A stretch of DNA of 37,114 bases from Geobacteraceae bacterium (GTDB lineage Bacteria > Desulfobacterota > Desulfuromonadia > Desulfuromonadales > BM103): positions 1 to 37,114 of the forward strand of contig JAHEDT010000004.1 in assembly GCA_024641085.1 (NCBI GenBank). Reading direction: 5' to 3'. This document shows positions 10,592 to 19,563 of this stretch, in pieces. Numbering within the stretch: position 1 is the first letter of the stretch; every line of letters begins with the position of its first letter. The position numbers and the translations under genes were made by a program. A model generated the notes under the pieces. The model had not been told where the DNA came from. It saw only the letters and a list, made by a program, of their open reading frames with translations, and made no database searches.

Positions 10592-11384
10592 CGGCTTCCT
10601 CCCCGAGGTAGGCTTCGATGACCCTTGGATTGCTGCGGATGTCCATGGGCGTCCCCTGGGCAATCTCCTTGCCGTATTCCATGACGTAGATTCTTTCCGA
10701 AATATTCATAACCAGCTTCATGTCGTGCTCGATCAGCAGGATAGCAATCTTTTCCGTATCGCGGATGCGCACGATCAGTTCGTCCAGGGCCTTGGTCTCC
10801 TGAGGATTCATGCCGGCAGCCGGTTCGTCGAGCAGCAGCAGGAAGGGGTCCGTTGCCATGGCCCGGGCAATTTCAAGCCGCCGCTGGGCACCGTAGGGCA
10901 GGTTCTTGGCAAACTCGTCGGCGAAGTTAACCAGGCCGACTTTCTTGAGCAGCTCGTAGCTTTTTTCGATGGTCTCCTGTTCCTGGCGCTTGGTGCTGGC
11001 GCCGCGCATAATCGCGCCAACGATACTGGTCGTGGTCCGGCAATGGCGTCCGATCATGACGTTCTCCAGGACCGTCATGTTATGAAACAGGCGGATATTC
11101 TGGAAAGTCCTGGCCATGCCGATAGTGGTTACCCGGTTCGGCTTGAACCCGTTGATGCGCTGGGTTTTCTTCTCAGGCGGATGAACCAAAACCTCGCCCT
11201 TGGTCGGGTTGTAAATGCCGGTTACACAGTTGAAGAAGGTCGTCTTGCCGGCGCCGTTGGGACCGATCAGGGCGACAATTTCACCGGTACTGACTTCCAG
11301 GGACACGGCATCGACGGCGCGCAAGCCGCCGAAATCCATGGTCAGGCCCTTGACCTCAAGCAGTTTTTTCTTTGTCTCAGGCAT
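10584..11384 (-). CDS. livG: Branched-chain amino-acid ABC transporter ATPase LivG
   Basis: The second ATPase of the Liv importer. The 266-aa product has Walker A GPNGAGKTT (41-49), a LivG-type insertion with GMARTFQNIRLFHNMTVLENV, the signature-like region PYGAQRRLEIARA, and Walker B LLLDEPAAGMN. It ends with IEAYLGEEADA, as is usual in LivG. The ATG at 11384 lies 6 nt after GGAGG; a GTG two codons earlier is less likely. It overlaps livM by 8 nt (ATGCCTGA) and livF by 8 nt. Confidence 0.95.
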   Translation of the reverse strand: MPETKKKLLEVKGLTMDFGGLRAVDAVSLEVSTGEIVALIGPNGAGKTTFFNCVTGIYNPTKGEVLVHPPEKKTQRINGFKPNRVTTIGMARTFQNIRLFHNMTVLENVMIGRHCRTTTSIVGAIMRGASTKRQEQETIEKSYELLKKVGLVNFADEFAKNLPYGAQRRLEIARAMATDPFLLLLDEPAAGMNPQETKALDELIVRIRDTEKIAILLIEHDMKLVMNISERIYVMEYGKEIAQGTPMDIRSNPRVIEAYLGEEADA

Positions 11385-12603
11385 TGACACCCTCCGTCTT
11401 CACCGCACTCCGGGTGTATTTGCGACGCACGTTGGCGATCAACCCTTCGGGACGGAAGATCATCATAAGCACCATCACGGCACCGAACATCAGCATCCGG
11501 TATTCAGCAAAGGCCCGCAGGTATTCGGGCATCAGGATCAGCACAAGGGCGGCGATGATCACCCCGACGATCGAGCCCATACCGCCCAGCACAACGATCG
11601 AAAGCACCAGGGCCGATTCCATGAAAGTGAAGCTGTTCGGGTTGATATAGGTGTTGCGCGCGGCAAAAATGACCCCGACCAGGCCGGCCCAGAATGCGCC
11701 GAAGGCGTAGGCCCCCAGCTTGGTCCGCGCCATATCGACGCCCATGGCGACGCAGGCGATTTCATCCTCACGCAAGGCCATCCAGGCGCGCCCGATCCGC
11801 GAATCCTTCAGGCGGTTGGTAATGAAGATGGTGAAAAGCACCATCAGGATCATCAGGTAATAGGTGTAGGTCGTCGCCGATTCGATCGTCATGTCCAGGC
11901 CGAACAAACCGGGCCGCGGAATGCCGGCTATGCCCTTGGCGCCATTGAAGACCTCTTCCCAGTTCTCGATGACAATCTTGGCGATGGAACCAAAACCGAG
12001 GGTCACGATCGCCAGGTAATCGCCGCGCAGCCGCAAGATCGGGAAACCGAGTGCGATGCCGAAGAGGGCACCCATCAGGCCACCGATCGGCAGGCTGGTC
12101 CAGAAGCCGATCCCCCAGAAGCTGTTCAGGATGCCGTAGGTGTAGGCTCCGACGGCAAAAAAAGCGACATAGCCAAGGTCCAGCAGGCCGGCGAGACCGA
12201 CCGTGATATTGAGACCGAGGCCGAGGACCACGAAAATCAGTGCCAGGACCATGATATTGGCCTGGTAGATATCGACCACCAACGGGAAAACCAGGGTCAC
12301 CACGGCCAGCACCAGCAACACCGGCTTGAATATTTTAGGGTCTTCCAGAATCCGCTGGCCGATACCCGGTCTGGCCTGGTCGTCATCAGTGCTGTCGGAC
12401 TCACTGCTTTTCAGGTCGCGGCGCACCATAGCCCAGCGCCAAACGATGGAAAGCACAAAAGCGCCCAGGGCAACCCACAGCATGTTCATCCAACGCCACT
12501 CAACGATATTCTTGAGGGTATTGACCTTGACCACCATCAACGGGAAGGTCAGGAAGACGAACCAGAGGGCGACCAGAATGGATCGTTTCATATTGTCTAG
12601 CAT
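11377..12603 (-). CDS. livM: Branched-chain amino-acid ABC transporter permease LivM
   Basis: A membrane permease of about 408 aa that forms the translocation channel with LivH. It has two early hydrophobic segments before the conserved LivM core. The core includes ILGLGLNITVGLAGLLDLGYVAFFAVGAY-like sequence, GDYLAIVTLGFGSI, and the EAA-like loop GRAWMALREDEIAC that contacts the ATPases. The LivM signature SFTFMESALVLSIVVLGGMGS is also present. The start is not certain: ATGs at 12603 and 12591 and a GTG at 12612 all lack a good ribosome binding site, and a TTG at 12660 would overlap livH. Translation may be coupled to livH, which ends 28 nt upstream. Confidence 0.93.
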   Translation of the reverse strand: MLDNMKRSILVALWFVFLTFPLMVVKVNTLKNIVEWRWMNMLWVALGAFVLSIVWRWAMVRRDLKSSESDSTDDDQARPGIGQRILEDPKIFKPVLLVLAVVTLVFPLVVDIYQANIMVLALIFVVLGLGLNITVGLAGLLDLGYVAFFAVGAYTYGILNSFWGIGFWTSLPIGGLMGALFGIALGFPILRLRGDYLAIVTLGFGSIAKIVIENWEEVFNGAKGIAGIPRPGLFGLDMTIESATTYTYYLMILMVLFTIFITNRLKDSRIGRAWMALREDEIACVAMGVDMARTKLGAYAFGAFWAGLVGVIFAARNTYINPNSFTFMESALVLSIVVLGGMGSIVGVIIAALVLILMPEYLRAFAEYRMLMFGAVMVLMMIFRPEGLIANVRRKYTRSAVKTEGVNA

Positions 12604-12631
12604 CGTAATCACACCATCTTCAGCTTCAGGC

Positions 12632-13534
12632 TCAGACCTTCTGCTTGACAGCTTTGCCAAGCAGGCCGGCGGGCCGCAGGATCAGGATTAACACCAGGAC
12701 ACCGAAGGCAAAGACATCTTCATAGGCACTGGACACATAGCCGGCGGCATAGGATTCAGCCAGGCCGAGAACCAGGGCCCCCAGAGCCGCTCCGGGGATA
12801 TTGCCAATGCCGCCGAGGACTGCTGCGGTGAAGGCTTTCACCCCGGCCATAAACCCGATATAAAAGTTGATCTGCCCGATGTAAGAACCGACCAGAACGC
12901 CGCCAATCGCCGCCAGCACGGAACCGATCACAAAGGTCATGGAAATGACATTGTCAACGTTGACGCCGACCAGGCGGGCCATGGTCATATCCTGCTGGGT
13001 CGCACGCATCGCCTTGCCAATCCGGGTGTATTTGATGAGCACGGTCAAGGCGATCATGGTGATGGCACTGGTCACCAGGATGACCAGCTCCGCCGAGCCC
13101 ATGATATGCGCGATCGGCTCCATGAAATCGAAATCGGGGATCAGTGACGGAAACGGCAGGAAGTCGGGGGTTTGCGCCAAAAGCACATAATTCTGCAGGA
13201 ACAGCGACATGCCGATGGCGCTGATCAGCGGCGAGAGCCGCGGAGCATTGCGTAATGGGCGATAGGCGATCTTTTCCAGGGTGTAACCGTAGGCCGCCGC
13301 ATATACTGCGGCAATCAGGGCGGCCAGGATCAGGATGGAAAAGCCGGAGAAACCATAGATCGTCAGCACACCGGACACGATCAGGGCGATAAAGGCACCG
13401 ATCATGTAGACCTCGCCATGGGCGAAGTTGATCAACTGGATGATGCCGTAAACCATCGTATACCCCAGTGCAATCAGGGCGTAGATGCTGCCTCGGACCA
13501 GGCCGCTGCAAGAGAGTTCAAGAAAATATTGCAT
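12632..13534 (-). CDS. livH: Branched-chain amino-acid ABC transporter permease LivH
   Basis: The 300-aa permease partner of LivM. Recognisable features are GLVRGSIYALIALGYTMVYGIIQLINFAHGE-type sequence at the start, eight or so hydrophobic helices, the cytoplasmic coupling loop GKAMRATQQDMTMARLVGVN, and the conserved AFTAAVLGGIGNIPGA. The ATG at 13534 matches the family start; the ribosome binding site is weak (GCGGA). The frame is open to a TTG at 13570. It is separated from livK by 195 nt that hold a strong hairpin, so permease genes are probably expressed less than the binding protein. Confidence 0.95.
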   Translation of the reverse strand: MQYFLELSCSGLVRGSIYALIALGYTMVYGIIQLINFAHGEVYMIGAFIALIVSGVLTIYGFSGFSILILAALIAAVYAAAYGYTLEKIAYRPLRNAPRLSPLISAIGMSLFLQNYVLLAQTPDFLPFPSLIPDFDFMEPIAHIMGSAELVILVTSAITMIALTVLIKYTRIGKAMRATQQDMTMARLVGVNVDNVISMTFVIGSVLAAIGGVLVGSYIGQINFYIGFMAGVKAFTAAVLGGIGNIPGAALGALVLGLAESYAAGYVSSAYEDVFAFGVLVLILILRPAGLLGKAVKQKV

Positions 13535-13670
13535 CGATGTTTTCCGCAGTCCTAGAAAGGGAGATTCCAACCGTCATGACCAGTTGGCACTGAACCGCTC
13601 GCTCGAAAGCAGTGAGCCGTCCGAACTGAAGCGGGGAGAGACTGAACCGGAACAACTCCGTTGTGAATTT

Positions 13671-13705
13671 AAAAAATGCGGGGGACAGGCCTCGCCTGTC
13701 CCCCG
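13671..13705 (-). terminator. Intra-operon terminator or attenuator between livK and livH
   Basis: CGGGGGACAGG (13679-13689) pairs with CCTGTCCCCCG (13695-13705): an 11-bp perfect stem with a 5-nt loop. On the minus strand CATTTTTTAAA follows. It lies 25 nt after the livK stop codon and inside the operon. Confidence 0.85.
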
Positions 13706-13729
13706 TTTTATCCTGATACGCCGAGCAGG

Positions 13730-14851
13730 TTACTTCAGCTCGACGAACTTGCCGCCCTTGACCTGGAAGACGGAGAAGCCAACGCCTTCTGCATCGCCCT
13801 TTTTGTCAAACTTGATCTTGCCGACAGCCGTGTCGACATAAGAACTCTTGAGAGCTTTTTCCAGGGCAGCATAATCGGTGCCACCGGCAACCTTGATGGC
13901 ATTCAGGGCCGACTGCATGGCAGCATACCCCTGGTCGAAGAAGGTGCCCGGCTCCTTGCCGTACTTCTTGACGTAATCAGCCCGGGCCTTTTTGTTTACG
14001 TCCAAAGAGGTGACATCCATCGGACCGGTCGCGTAGACACCTTCTGCATCGGCACCGGCGATCTCCAGGAAGCCGTCACCCTTGATGCCGTCAGGACCGA
14101 CGAAAGGAATCTTCATGCGCTTCTTGTTCATCTGGGCGACCAGCTTGGAGGCTTCCGGGTGATAACCGCCGAAGATAACGGCATCGGCGCCCTCTTTGCG
14201 GATCTTCTGAACCACTGCGGAGTAATCCATGGCACCGGGAGTGACACCTTCGAAGAGGACAACTTTAGCCTTGCCGCCGGCCTCAATGAACTGCTGGGCG
14301 AAATCGGCAAAACCTTTACCGTAGTCACCCTTGTCGTGAATGATGGCAATCTTCTTGGCGCCGAGTTTGTCGGCCACGAAATTTGCCGCCAGTTTGCCCT
14401 GGTCATCGTCAGGCGCGATGGTGCGGTAGAAGTTCGGGTACTCGCCACTCTGGGTCAGAGGGGGATTGGTCGCCGAAGGGGAGATGGCGATAATCTTGGC
14501 TTCGTTGTAGATGCCGAGCGCTGCCTTGGTTGCCCCGGAGCAGACGTGACCGATAACCAGGTTGACCCCTTGGGAAACCAGCTTGGTCGCTGCATTGGTG
14601 GCGATTTCAGGCTTACACTGGTCGTCCATCGGCAGTACTTCGATCTGCTTGCCGAGCACACCACCGGCTGCGTTGACCTCAGCGGCGATCATTTCGACAG
14701 CTTCCTTGGTCGGGATGCCGTAGGGGGCCAGGTCGCCCGTATGGGGACCTGCGATACCTATCTTGATCGTGTCAGCGGCAAAGCCGGTTACGGGAACGAC
14801 CAGGCTCAACAGAGCCACCATGACGAGTTTCTTGATTACACTTTTACGCAT
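13730..14851 (-). CDS. livK: Branched-chain amino-acid-binding periplasmic protein
   Basis: A 373-aa periplasmic receptor that delivers Leu, Ile, Val or related amino acids to LivHM. The signal peptide is residues 1-26 (ends GFAA), and the mature protein begins DTIKIGIAGPHTG, the classic type I periplasmic binding fold start. Two Cys residues (DDQC and GHVC) are spaced like the disulfide pair of E. coli LivJ/LivK. The ligand-pocket region HVCSGATKAA and the YAAMQS helix are typical. AAGGAGG lies 5 nt before the ATG at 14851. It is the first gene of livKHMGF. The actual ligand cannot be read from sequence; related receptors may bind other amino acids. Confidence 0.93.
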   Translation of the reverse strand: MRKSVIKKLVMVALLSLVVPVTGFAADTIKIGIAGPHTGDLAPYGIPTKEAVEMIAAEVNAAGGVLGKQIEVLPMDDQCKPEIATNAATKLVSQGVNLVIGHVCSGATKAALGIYNEAKIIAISPSATNPPLTQSGEYPNFYRTIAPDDDQGKLAANFVADKLGAKKIAIIHDKGDYGKGFADFAQQFIEAGGKAKVVLFEGVTPGAMDYSAVVQKIRKEGADAVIFGGYHPEASKLVAQMNKKRMKIPFVGPDGIKGDGFLEIAGADAEGVYATGPMDVTSLDVNKKARADYVKKYGKEPGTFFDQGYAAMQSALNAIKVAGGTDYAALEKALKSSYVDTAVGKIKFDKKGDAEGVGFSVFQVKGGKFVELK

Positions 14852-14910
14852 ACAGCCTCCTTGGTTTTGAAATATTCATATTGGGTTTCATGCAAATGAC
14901 ACAGTGTTTT

Positions 14911-14940
14911 GTTATAAAGGAAATGATTGGTGGACGTCAA
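14911..14940 (-). promoter_or_regulatory. Sigma-70-type promoter of the liv operon
   Basis: On the minus strand TTGACG (14940-14935), an 18-nt spacer and TATAAC (14916-14911). The start site would be near 14904, giving a leader of about 50 nt to livK. No clear Lrp-type site is visible. Confidence 0.7.
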
Positions 14941-15106
14941 GCTCTATTCAAATGAAATTCATTAAACTGAATGCCACTGGCTCCATTGAATCCGCTAGCA
15001 ATCGCACGGCATCGCGCCGCGCGCGGGAACGCCTGCCACGAAAACATTCGCCCAATCAGCAAACAAACACTCTCGATGTTTCTGCGATTCAGAAGGAATC
15101 TTGGAT

Positions 15107-15580
15107 TCAGAAATAATCCTGGCGGCTGTAGAGGCGCAGATCCCGCTCGCTGAGCAACTCCGAGTGCAGGCAGCCGAGACGTTGGCAGATGCCGATGCAT
15201 TGGGAAAAATGAGCCTTCAGTGACGTGAAGAGCGCGACCAGGTGAGCGCCACAGGGGCAGACATTGTAGACCGGGAAAGACACCGAACACGACGGGCAGC
15301 AGATATCGACGATTTCACCTGCCGCCTTTTCGAAGTCGATGAAAACCCGGTCCCGATCGCCGAGCACCGGGCTGATCACCAGCAGGCCTTCGCTGGTTCG
15401 GTTTTTCAGTTTGAGAGTCAGGCCGGGATGGCCCTGGAAGTGTGCCTTATCCGTCAGGATGGAATGCCCGTTCGAACAATAACATTCGGTGATCACCTCA
15501 TGCTGGTGGTGATCCTGATCAGCAATGACTTCACGTTTCTGTGTCTGGTGCCCACCCAGCAATAGCCAGTTTATCTTCAT
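15107..15580 (-). CDS. Cys-rich probable metal-binding protein, unknown function
   Basis: A 157-aa protein with ten cysteines: CYC (33, 35), CCPSC (94, 95, 98), CPC (108, 110) and CIGICQRLGC (128, 132, 137). There is also a His-rich stretch (DHHQHE, 23-28). The CPSC...CPCG spacing looks like a zinc ribbon; the last three Cys could bind a second metal or an Fe-S cluster. No signal peptide or membrane helix is seen, so it is probably cytosolic. The ATG at 15580 has AGGGGGG about 6 nt upstream. It stands alone between pyc and the liv operon. I do not recognise the family. A role as a metal- or redox-responsive accessory protein would be guesswork. Confidence 0.7.
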   Translation of the reverse strand: MKINWLLLGGHQTQKREVIADQDHHQHEVITECYCSNGHSILTDKAHFQGHPGLTLKLKNRTSEGLLVISPVLGDRDRVFIDFEKAAGEIVDICCPSCSVSFPVYNVCPCGAHLVALFTSLKAHFSQCIGICQRLGCLHSELLSERDLRLYSRQDYF

Positions 15581-15777
15581 AATTCACCCCCCTGACACGG
15601 TTACACTGAAAAGGTACCATCATTCCGCACGAATTGCACCAGGGTAAGTAAAATTTTCCAATGAAAGCCCTTAAATTGTCTGGACTGGGGCCAGATTGCA
15701 CGGCCCTGCAAGCTGGCAGCCGACGGTTGTCCCGCCTAGATGCAGTTGGCCTGGGTTTCGGCTATGAACCCGATTGA

Positions 15778-18700
15778 TTATTCCAGGACAACGAGCAGGT
15801 CGCCCTGGTCAATCGGGTCACCCTCGCCAAAGCGGAGTTCGGCAACCACGCCATCGGCCTTGGCCTTGACGTTGGTCTCCATCTTCATCGCCTCGGTGGT
15901 CAGCAGCGTATCCCCTGCCGAAACCTTTTCGCCGACGCTCACCAGTATCTTGAAAACCTTGCCTGGCATCGGAGCGCCAACATGCTTGGAATTGGCGGGG
16001 TCGGCTTTTTCATGACTTTCATCTGCAGATTCAACCGAGAAGTCCTTGACCGTCACCACGCGGGGTTCGCCGTTGAGCTCGAAGTAGATGTTGCGAGTGC
16101 CATCCTCGTGGACCCGGCCTACGGCATTCAACTTGATGATCAGGGTTTTGCCCGCCTCGATGTCGATGCTCACTTCGTCGCCGACGTCCAGGCCATAGAA
16201 GAATACCGGAGTCGGCAGGAACGATGTGTCGCTGTACTCCTGCCGGAAACGGTCATATTCCTCGAACACCCCAGGGTAGAGAACCGCCGAAAGGACATCA
16301 CGATCGCTGACATTGTGTCCGAGCTTGGTTTGCAGCTCTTCCTGCTTGGCGGTAAAATCGACCGGTTCCAGCAGTTCGCCGGGACGACAGGTGAGCGGCT
16401 GTTCCCCTTTGAGGATGATCTTCTGCAGTTCCGGCGGGAAGCCGCCCACCGGCTGGCCGATCATCCCCTTGAAGAAATCAACCACGCCCTGGGGGAAAGC
16501 CAGCTCCCGGCCCCTGGTGAAGACATCACCGGGTTCAAGATTGTTCTGTACCAGGAACATCGCCATGTCGCCGACGATCTTGGACGACGGGGTGACCTTG
16601 ATGACGTCACCGAACAGGTCGTTGACCTTGCGGTACATCTCCTTACACTCCTCCCAGCGGTGTCCAAGACCAAGGCCTTCGACCTGAGGCTTGTAGTTGG
16701 AGTATTGTCCCCCGGGGATTTCGTGATGATAAACTTGTGCGGTGCCGCTGCGCAGCTCCGATTCGAAGGGAGCATAGTAGGTGCGCACCGTTTCCCAGTA
16801 GTTGGCGAGCGTCTGCAGGCCGGCCTGGTCAAGCTGCGGGTCCCAGATGGTCCCTTCGAGAGCGGCCAGCAGCGCGTTCATGTTGGGCTGGGCAGTCAGC
16901 CCCGACACCGAGGAAAGTGCGACGTCGACAATATCGACGCCGGCCTGGGCCGCCATCATCAACATGGCGCCGCCGTTGGATGAGGTGTCATGGGTATGCA
17001 GGTGGATCGGCAGGCCGATCTCGCCCTTGAGGGCCTTGATCAGCTTCTCCGCGGCAAACGGTTTGAGCAGACCGGCCATATCCTTGATCGCCAGGATGTG
17101 GGCGCCCATTCTCTCCAGCTCCCTGGCCAACTCGACATAATACTTCAACGGATACTTGTCTCGTTTCGGGTCGAGAATATCCCCGGTGTAGCACATGGCC
17201 GCTTCGCAAATGGAGCTGGTGCGCTCACGGACGGCATCCATGGCCACCTGCATCCCCTTGGTCCAGTTAAGGGAATCGAAGATCCGGAACAGGTCGATGC
17301 CGCTCTCGGCGGCCTTGACAGTGAATGCCTGAACCACGTTGTCTGGATAATTGGTATAGCCGACCGCGTTGGAACCGCGCAGCAGCATCTGGAAGAGGAT
17401 GTTAGGAACCTTTTTGCGCAGTCGTTCAAGCCGCTCCCAGGGGTCCTCGGACAGGAAGCGCATCGAGACATCGTAGGTGGCCCCCCCCCACATTTCGAGA
17501 GAAAAAAGGCCCCCGCCCAGATGGGCTGTGGATTCGGCAATCCGGTCGAGGTCGTGAGTACGGACCCTGGTTGCCAGCAGCGACTGATGGGCGTCGCGCC
17601 AGGTGGTATCGGTAATCAACAGCTGGCGATTCTTGCGCGCCCAGGTGGCCAGCCCTTCCGGGCCCTTGTCGAGCAGAATGTCGCGCGTACCGCGCGGGTG
17701 CTGCTTGCCGTACTGGATCTCCGGCACCGTGGGTTCACGCAGGTCACGGAAATTGAGTCGTTTCTGCGGCTTGATACCGGGGTAGCCGTTGACCGTGGTA
17801 TGACCTATGTAGCTGAGAATCTTGTTGGCCCGGTCCTTCTTGACCGGTAGCTGAAAAACTTCGGGATGCTCGTCAAGGAAAGAGGTGTCGCACTTCCCTT
17901 CCAGGAAGACCGGATGAGTGATGACCTTTTCGAGGAAGCCGATATTGGTTTTCACGCCGCGGATGCGGAATTCCTGCAGGGCGCGGTGCATGGTCCGTGA
18001 CGCGTCGCCAAAGGTCAGTCCCCAGGTGGAAATCTTGACCAGCAGCGAGTCGTAGTGCGGGGTGATCACCGCACCGGCGTAACCGGCCGCGGCATCGAGA
18101 CGCACACCGAAGCCGGCGGCCGTGCGGTAGGCCTTGATAGTACCGAAATCAGGGGCAAAGTTGTTTTTCGGGTCTTCGGTGGTAATCCGGCTCTGGATGG
18201 CGTAACCGCGCAGTTCGACATCCTTCTGGCTGCGGATGCCGATCTCAGGATCGGACAACTTATAGCCCTGTGCGACGCGGATTTGCGCCTGCACCAGGTT
18301 GCGCATGGTCACCAGTTCGGTGACCGTGTGTTCAACCTGGATGCGCGGGTTGACCTCGATAAAGTAGAAATGCCCCTGCTTGTCCATCAGGAACTCGACG
18401 GTTCCCGCATTGCGGTAACCAACGTGGCTGGCCAGGGCAAGGGCGTAATTGCAGACTTCCTTGCGCTTTTTGCTGTTGAGATAAAGTGACGGAGCAATCT
18501 CGATGACTTTCTGATGACGCCGCTGGATAGAACAGTCGCGCTCGTAGAAATGCACGATATTGCCGTGATTGTCACCAAGGACCTGCACTTCGACGTGTTT
18601 GGGCTTCTCGATGAATTTCTCGAGAAAGATAGTGGCGTCACCGAAGGCCGCCTTGGCTTCGGATGCGGCTGACTTGAGCCCCTCGAGCAGTTCTTTCTGG

Positions 18701-19233
18701 TTCTGGGCAACCCGCATTCCGCGGCCGCCGCCACCGGAACTTGCCTTGATTATGATCGGGTACCCGCAGGCCTTGGCAAAGATCAGGGCCTCTTCTTCGG
18801 TGCGAATCGGAGCATCCGTGCCCGGCACGACCGGCACGCCGGCTTCAACGGCTACCCTGCGGCCGGAGATCTTGTCGCCGACGCTGCGCTGGATGTCCGG
18901 GGTCGGGCCGATGAACACGATCCCGGCACGCTCGCAGGCCTCTGAAAATTCGGCATTTTCAGAGAGGAACCCGTAACCCGGGTGAATCGCATCGACATCC
19001 TTCTTGCGGGCCAGATCGATGATTTCATCGATACTCAGATAAGCATCGATCGGCCCCTTCCCCTTGCCGATCAGGTAGGCCTCATCGGCCTTGTAGCGGT
19101 GCAGGGAGAGCTTGTCCTCATCCGAGTAGATGGCCACGGTACTGATACCGAGTTCCGTACAGGCCCGGAAAATCCTGATGGCAATTTCCCCCCGGTTGGC
19201 AGCCAGTACCTTGTTGAACTTCTTGATTGACAT
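15778..19233 (-). CDS. pyc: Pyruvate carboxylase
   Basis: Carboxylates pyruvate to oxaloacetate with ATP and bicarbonate, the anaplerotic step that lets acetate-using anaerobes feed the TCA cycle and gluconeogenesis. The 1151-aa single chain has all parts in order. The N-terminal biotin carboxylase (AANRGEIAIR; ATP-grasp loop SSGGGGRGMR; EVNPRIQVEHTVTE) is followed by the carboxyltransferase barrel (DTTWRDAHQSLLATRVRT; the metal-binding HLHTHD). The C-terminal biotinyl domain has EAMKMET, with the biotinylated Lys near residue 1117. The ATG at 19233 is used (GAGGAG 10 nt upstream); the frame opens to 19266. It is monocistronic, with a palindrome at its promoter. Confidence 0.97.
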   Translation of the reverse strand: MSIKKFNKVLAANRGEIAIRIFRACTELGISTVAIYSDEDKLSLHRYKADEAYLIGKGKGPIDAYLSIDEIIDLARKKDVDAIHPGYGFLSENAEFSEACERAGIVFIGPTPDIQRSVGDKISGRRVAVEAGVPVVPGTDAPIRTEEEALIFAKACGYPIIIKASSGGGGRGMRVAQNQKELLEGLKSAASEAKAAFGDATIFLEKFIEKPKHVEVQVLGDNHGNIVHFYERDCSIQRRHQKVIEIAPSLYLNSKKRKEVCNYALALASHVGYRNAGTVEFLMDKQGHFYFIEVNPRIQVEHTVTELVTMRNLVQAQIRVAQGYKLSDPEIGIRSQKDVELRGYAIQSRITTEDPKNNFAPDFGTIKAYRTAAGFGVRLDAAAGYAGAVITPHYDSLLVKISTWGLTFGDASRTMHRALQEFRIRGVKTNIGFLEKVITHPVFLEGKCDTSFLDEHPEVFQLPVKKDRANKILSYIGHTTVNGYPGIKPQKRLNFRDLREPTVPEIQYGKQHPRGTRDILLDKGPEGLATWARKNRQLLITDTTWRDAHQSLLATRVRTHDLDRIAESTAHLGGGLFSLEMWGGATYDVSMRFLSEDPWERLERLRKKVPNILFQMLLRGSNAVGYTNYPDNVVQAFTVKAAESGIDLFRIFDSLNWTKGMQVAMDAVRERTSSICEAAMCYTGDILDPKRDKYPLKYYVELARELERMGAHILAIKDMAGLLKPFAAEKLIKALKGEIGLPIHLHTHDTSSNGGAMLMMAAQAGVDIVDVALSSVSGLTAQPNMNALLAALEGTIWDPQLDQAGLQTLANYWETVRTYYAPFESELRSGTAQVYHHEIPGGQYSNYKPQVEGLGLGHRWEECKEMYRKVNDLFGDVIKVTPSSKIVGDMAMFLVQNNLEPGDVFTRGRELAFPQGVVDFFKGMIGQPVGGFPPELQKIILKGEQPLTCRPGELLEPVDFTAKQEELQTKLGHNVSDRDVLSAVLYPGVFEEYDRFRQEYSDTSFLPTPVFFYGLDVGDEVSIDIEAGKTLIIKLNAVGRVHEDGTRNIYFELNGEPRVVTVKDFSVESADESHEKADPANSKHVGAPMPGKVFKILVSVGEKVSAGDTLLTTEAMKMETNVKAKADGVVAELRFGEGDPIDQGDLLVVLE

Positions 19234-19297
19234 AGTGGTCACACTCCTCGGCAAGTTCACCATCAACCGTTTAACAGAACTAAATATCTATAGCCGC

Positions 19298-19311
19298 GCT
19301 AAATATTTAGC
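19298..19311. promoter_or_regulatory. 14-bp palindrome at the pyc promoter, candidate operator
   Basis: GCTAAATATTTAGC is a perfect palindrome. It overlaps the putative pyc -10 box. Two partial copies of TAAATAT flank it, at 19281 (ACTAAATATCT) and 19317 (AGTAAATATTT), spaced roughly two helical turns apart. This suggests a dimeric repressor or activator site; the regulator is unknown. Confidence 0.5.
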
Positions 19312-19328
19312 TTCAGTAAATATTTCAA
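19300..19328 (-). promoter_or_regulatory. Candidate pyc promoter
   Basis: On the minus strand TTGAAA (19328-19323), a 17-nt spacer and TATTTA (19305-19300). The start would be near 19293, about 60 nt before the ATG. A second possibility further upstream is TTGACA-N17-CTTAGA, starting at 19395. Confidence 0.5.
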
Positions 19329-19563
19329 TAAATTTATATAGTTATGCCGATGTCAGCGACGCAATCTAAGCAAATCGCCCCTCTCGGTGTCAAGCATAAA
19401 ACCGTTCTATTTTCAACTATTCGAAATGACTGACATTAAATACCCTTATTCGAATAAAGTACGGGGCCGGTGGGAGTCTGCCACCCATTTATACCCGGGC
19501 CATTTCCGCCAGGCAGTGTCAGCACTCCCTGCCAAATCGTCTGATTCGGGCACCGGAATTGCG
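19329..19563. other. Intergenic region between pyc promoter and slipin
   Basis: No coding frame is supported. It contains the possible second pyc promoter (TTGACA on the minus strand near 19395). It also has an imperfect inverted repeat near 19511-19532 (GGCAG/CTGCC) downstream of the slipin gene, without a T tract. Confidence 0.35.

Noticed and set aside
11215-12600. 461-codon open frame on the plus strand over livM
   Set aside because: Antisense to LivM; His/Gln/Asp-rich composition typical of shadow frames, and no ribosome binding site.
13676-14899. 407-codon open frame on the plus strand over livK
   Set aside because: It is antisense to a clear LivK with signal peptide and ribosome binding site. 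It has no recognisable product and reflects GC-rich third positions.
15615-15650. Sigma-54-like GG-N10-GC element upstream of the Cys-rich gene
   Set aside because: The two dinucleotides have the right spacing, but the rest does not match the -24/-12 consensus.
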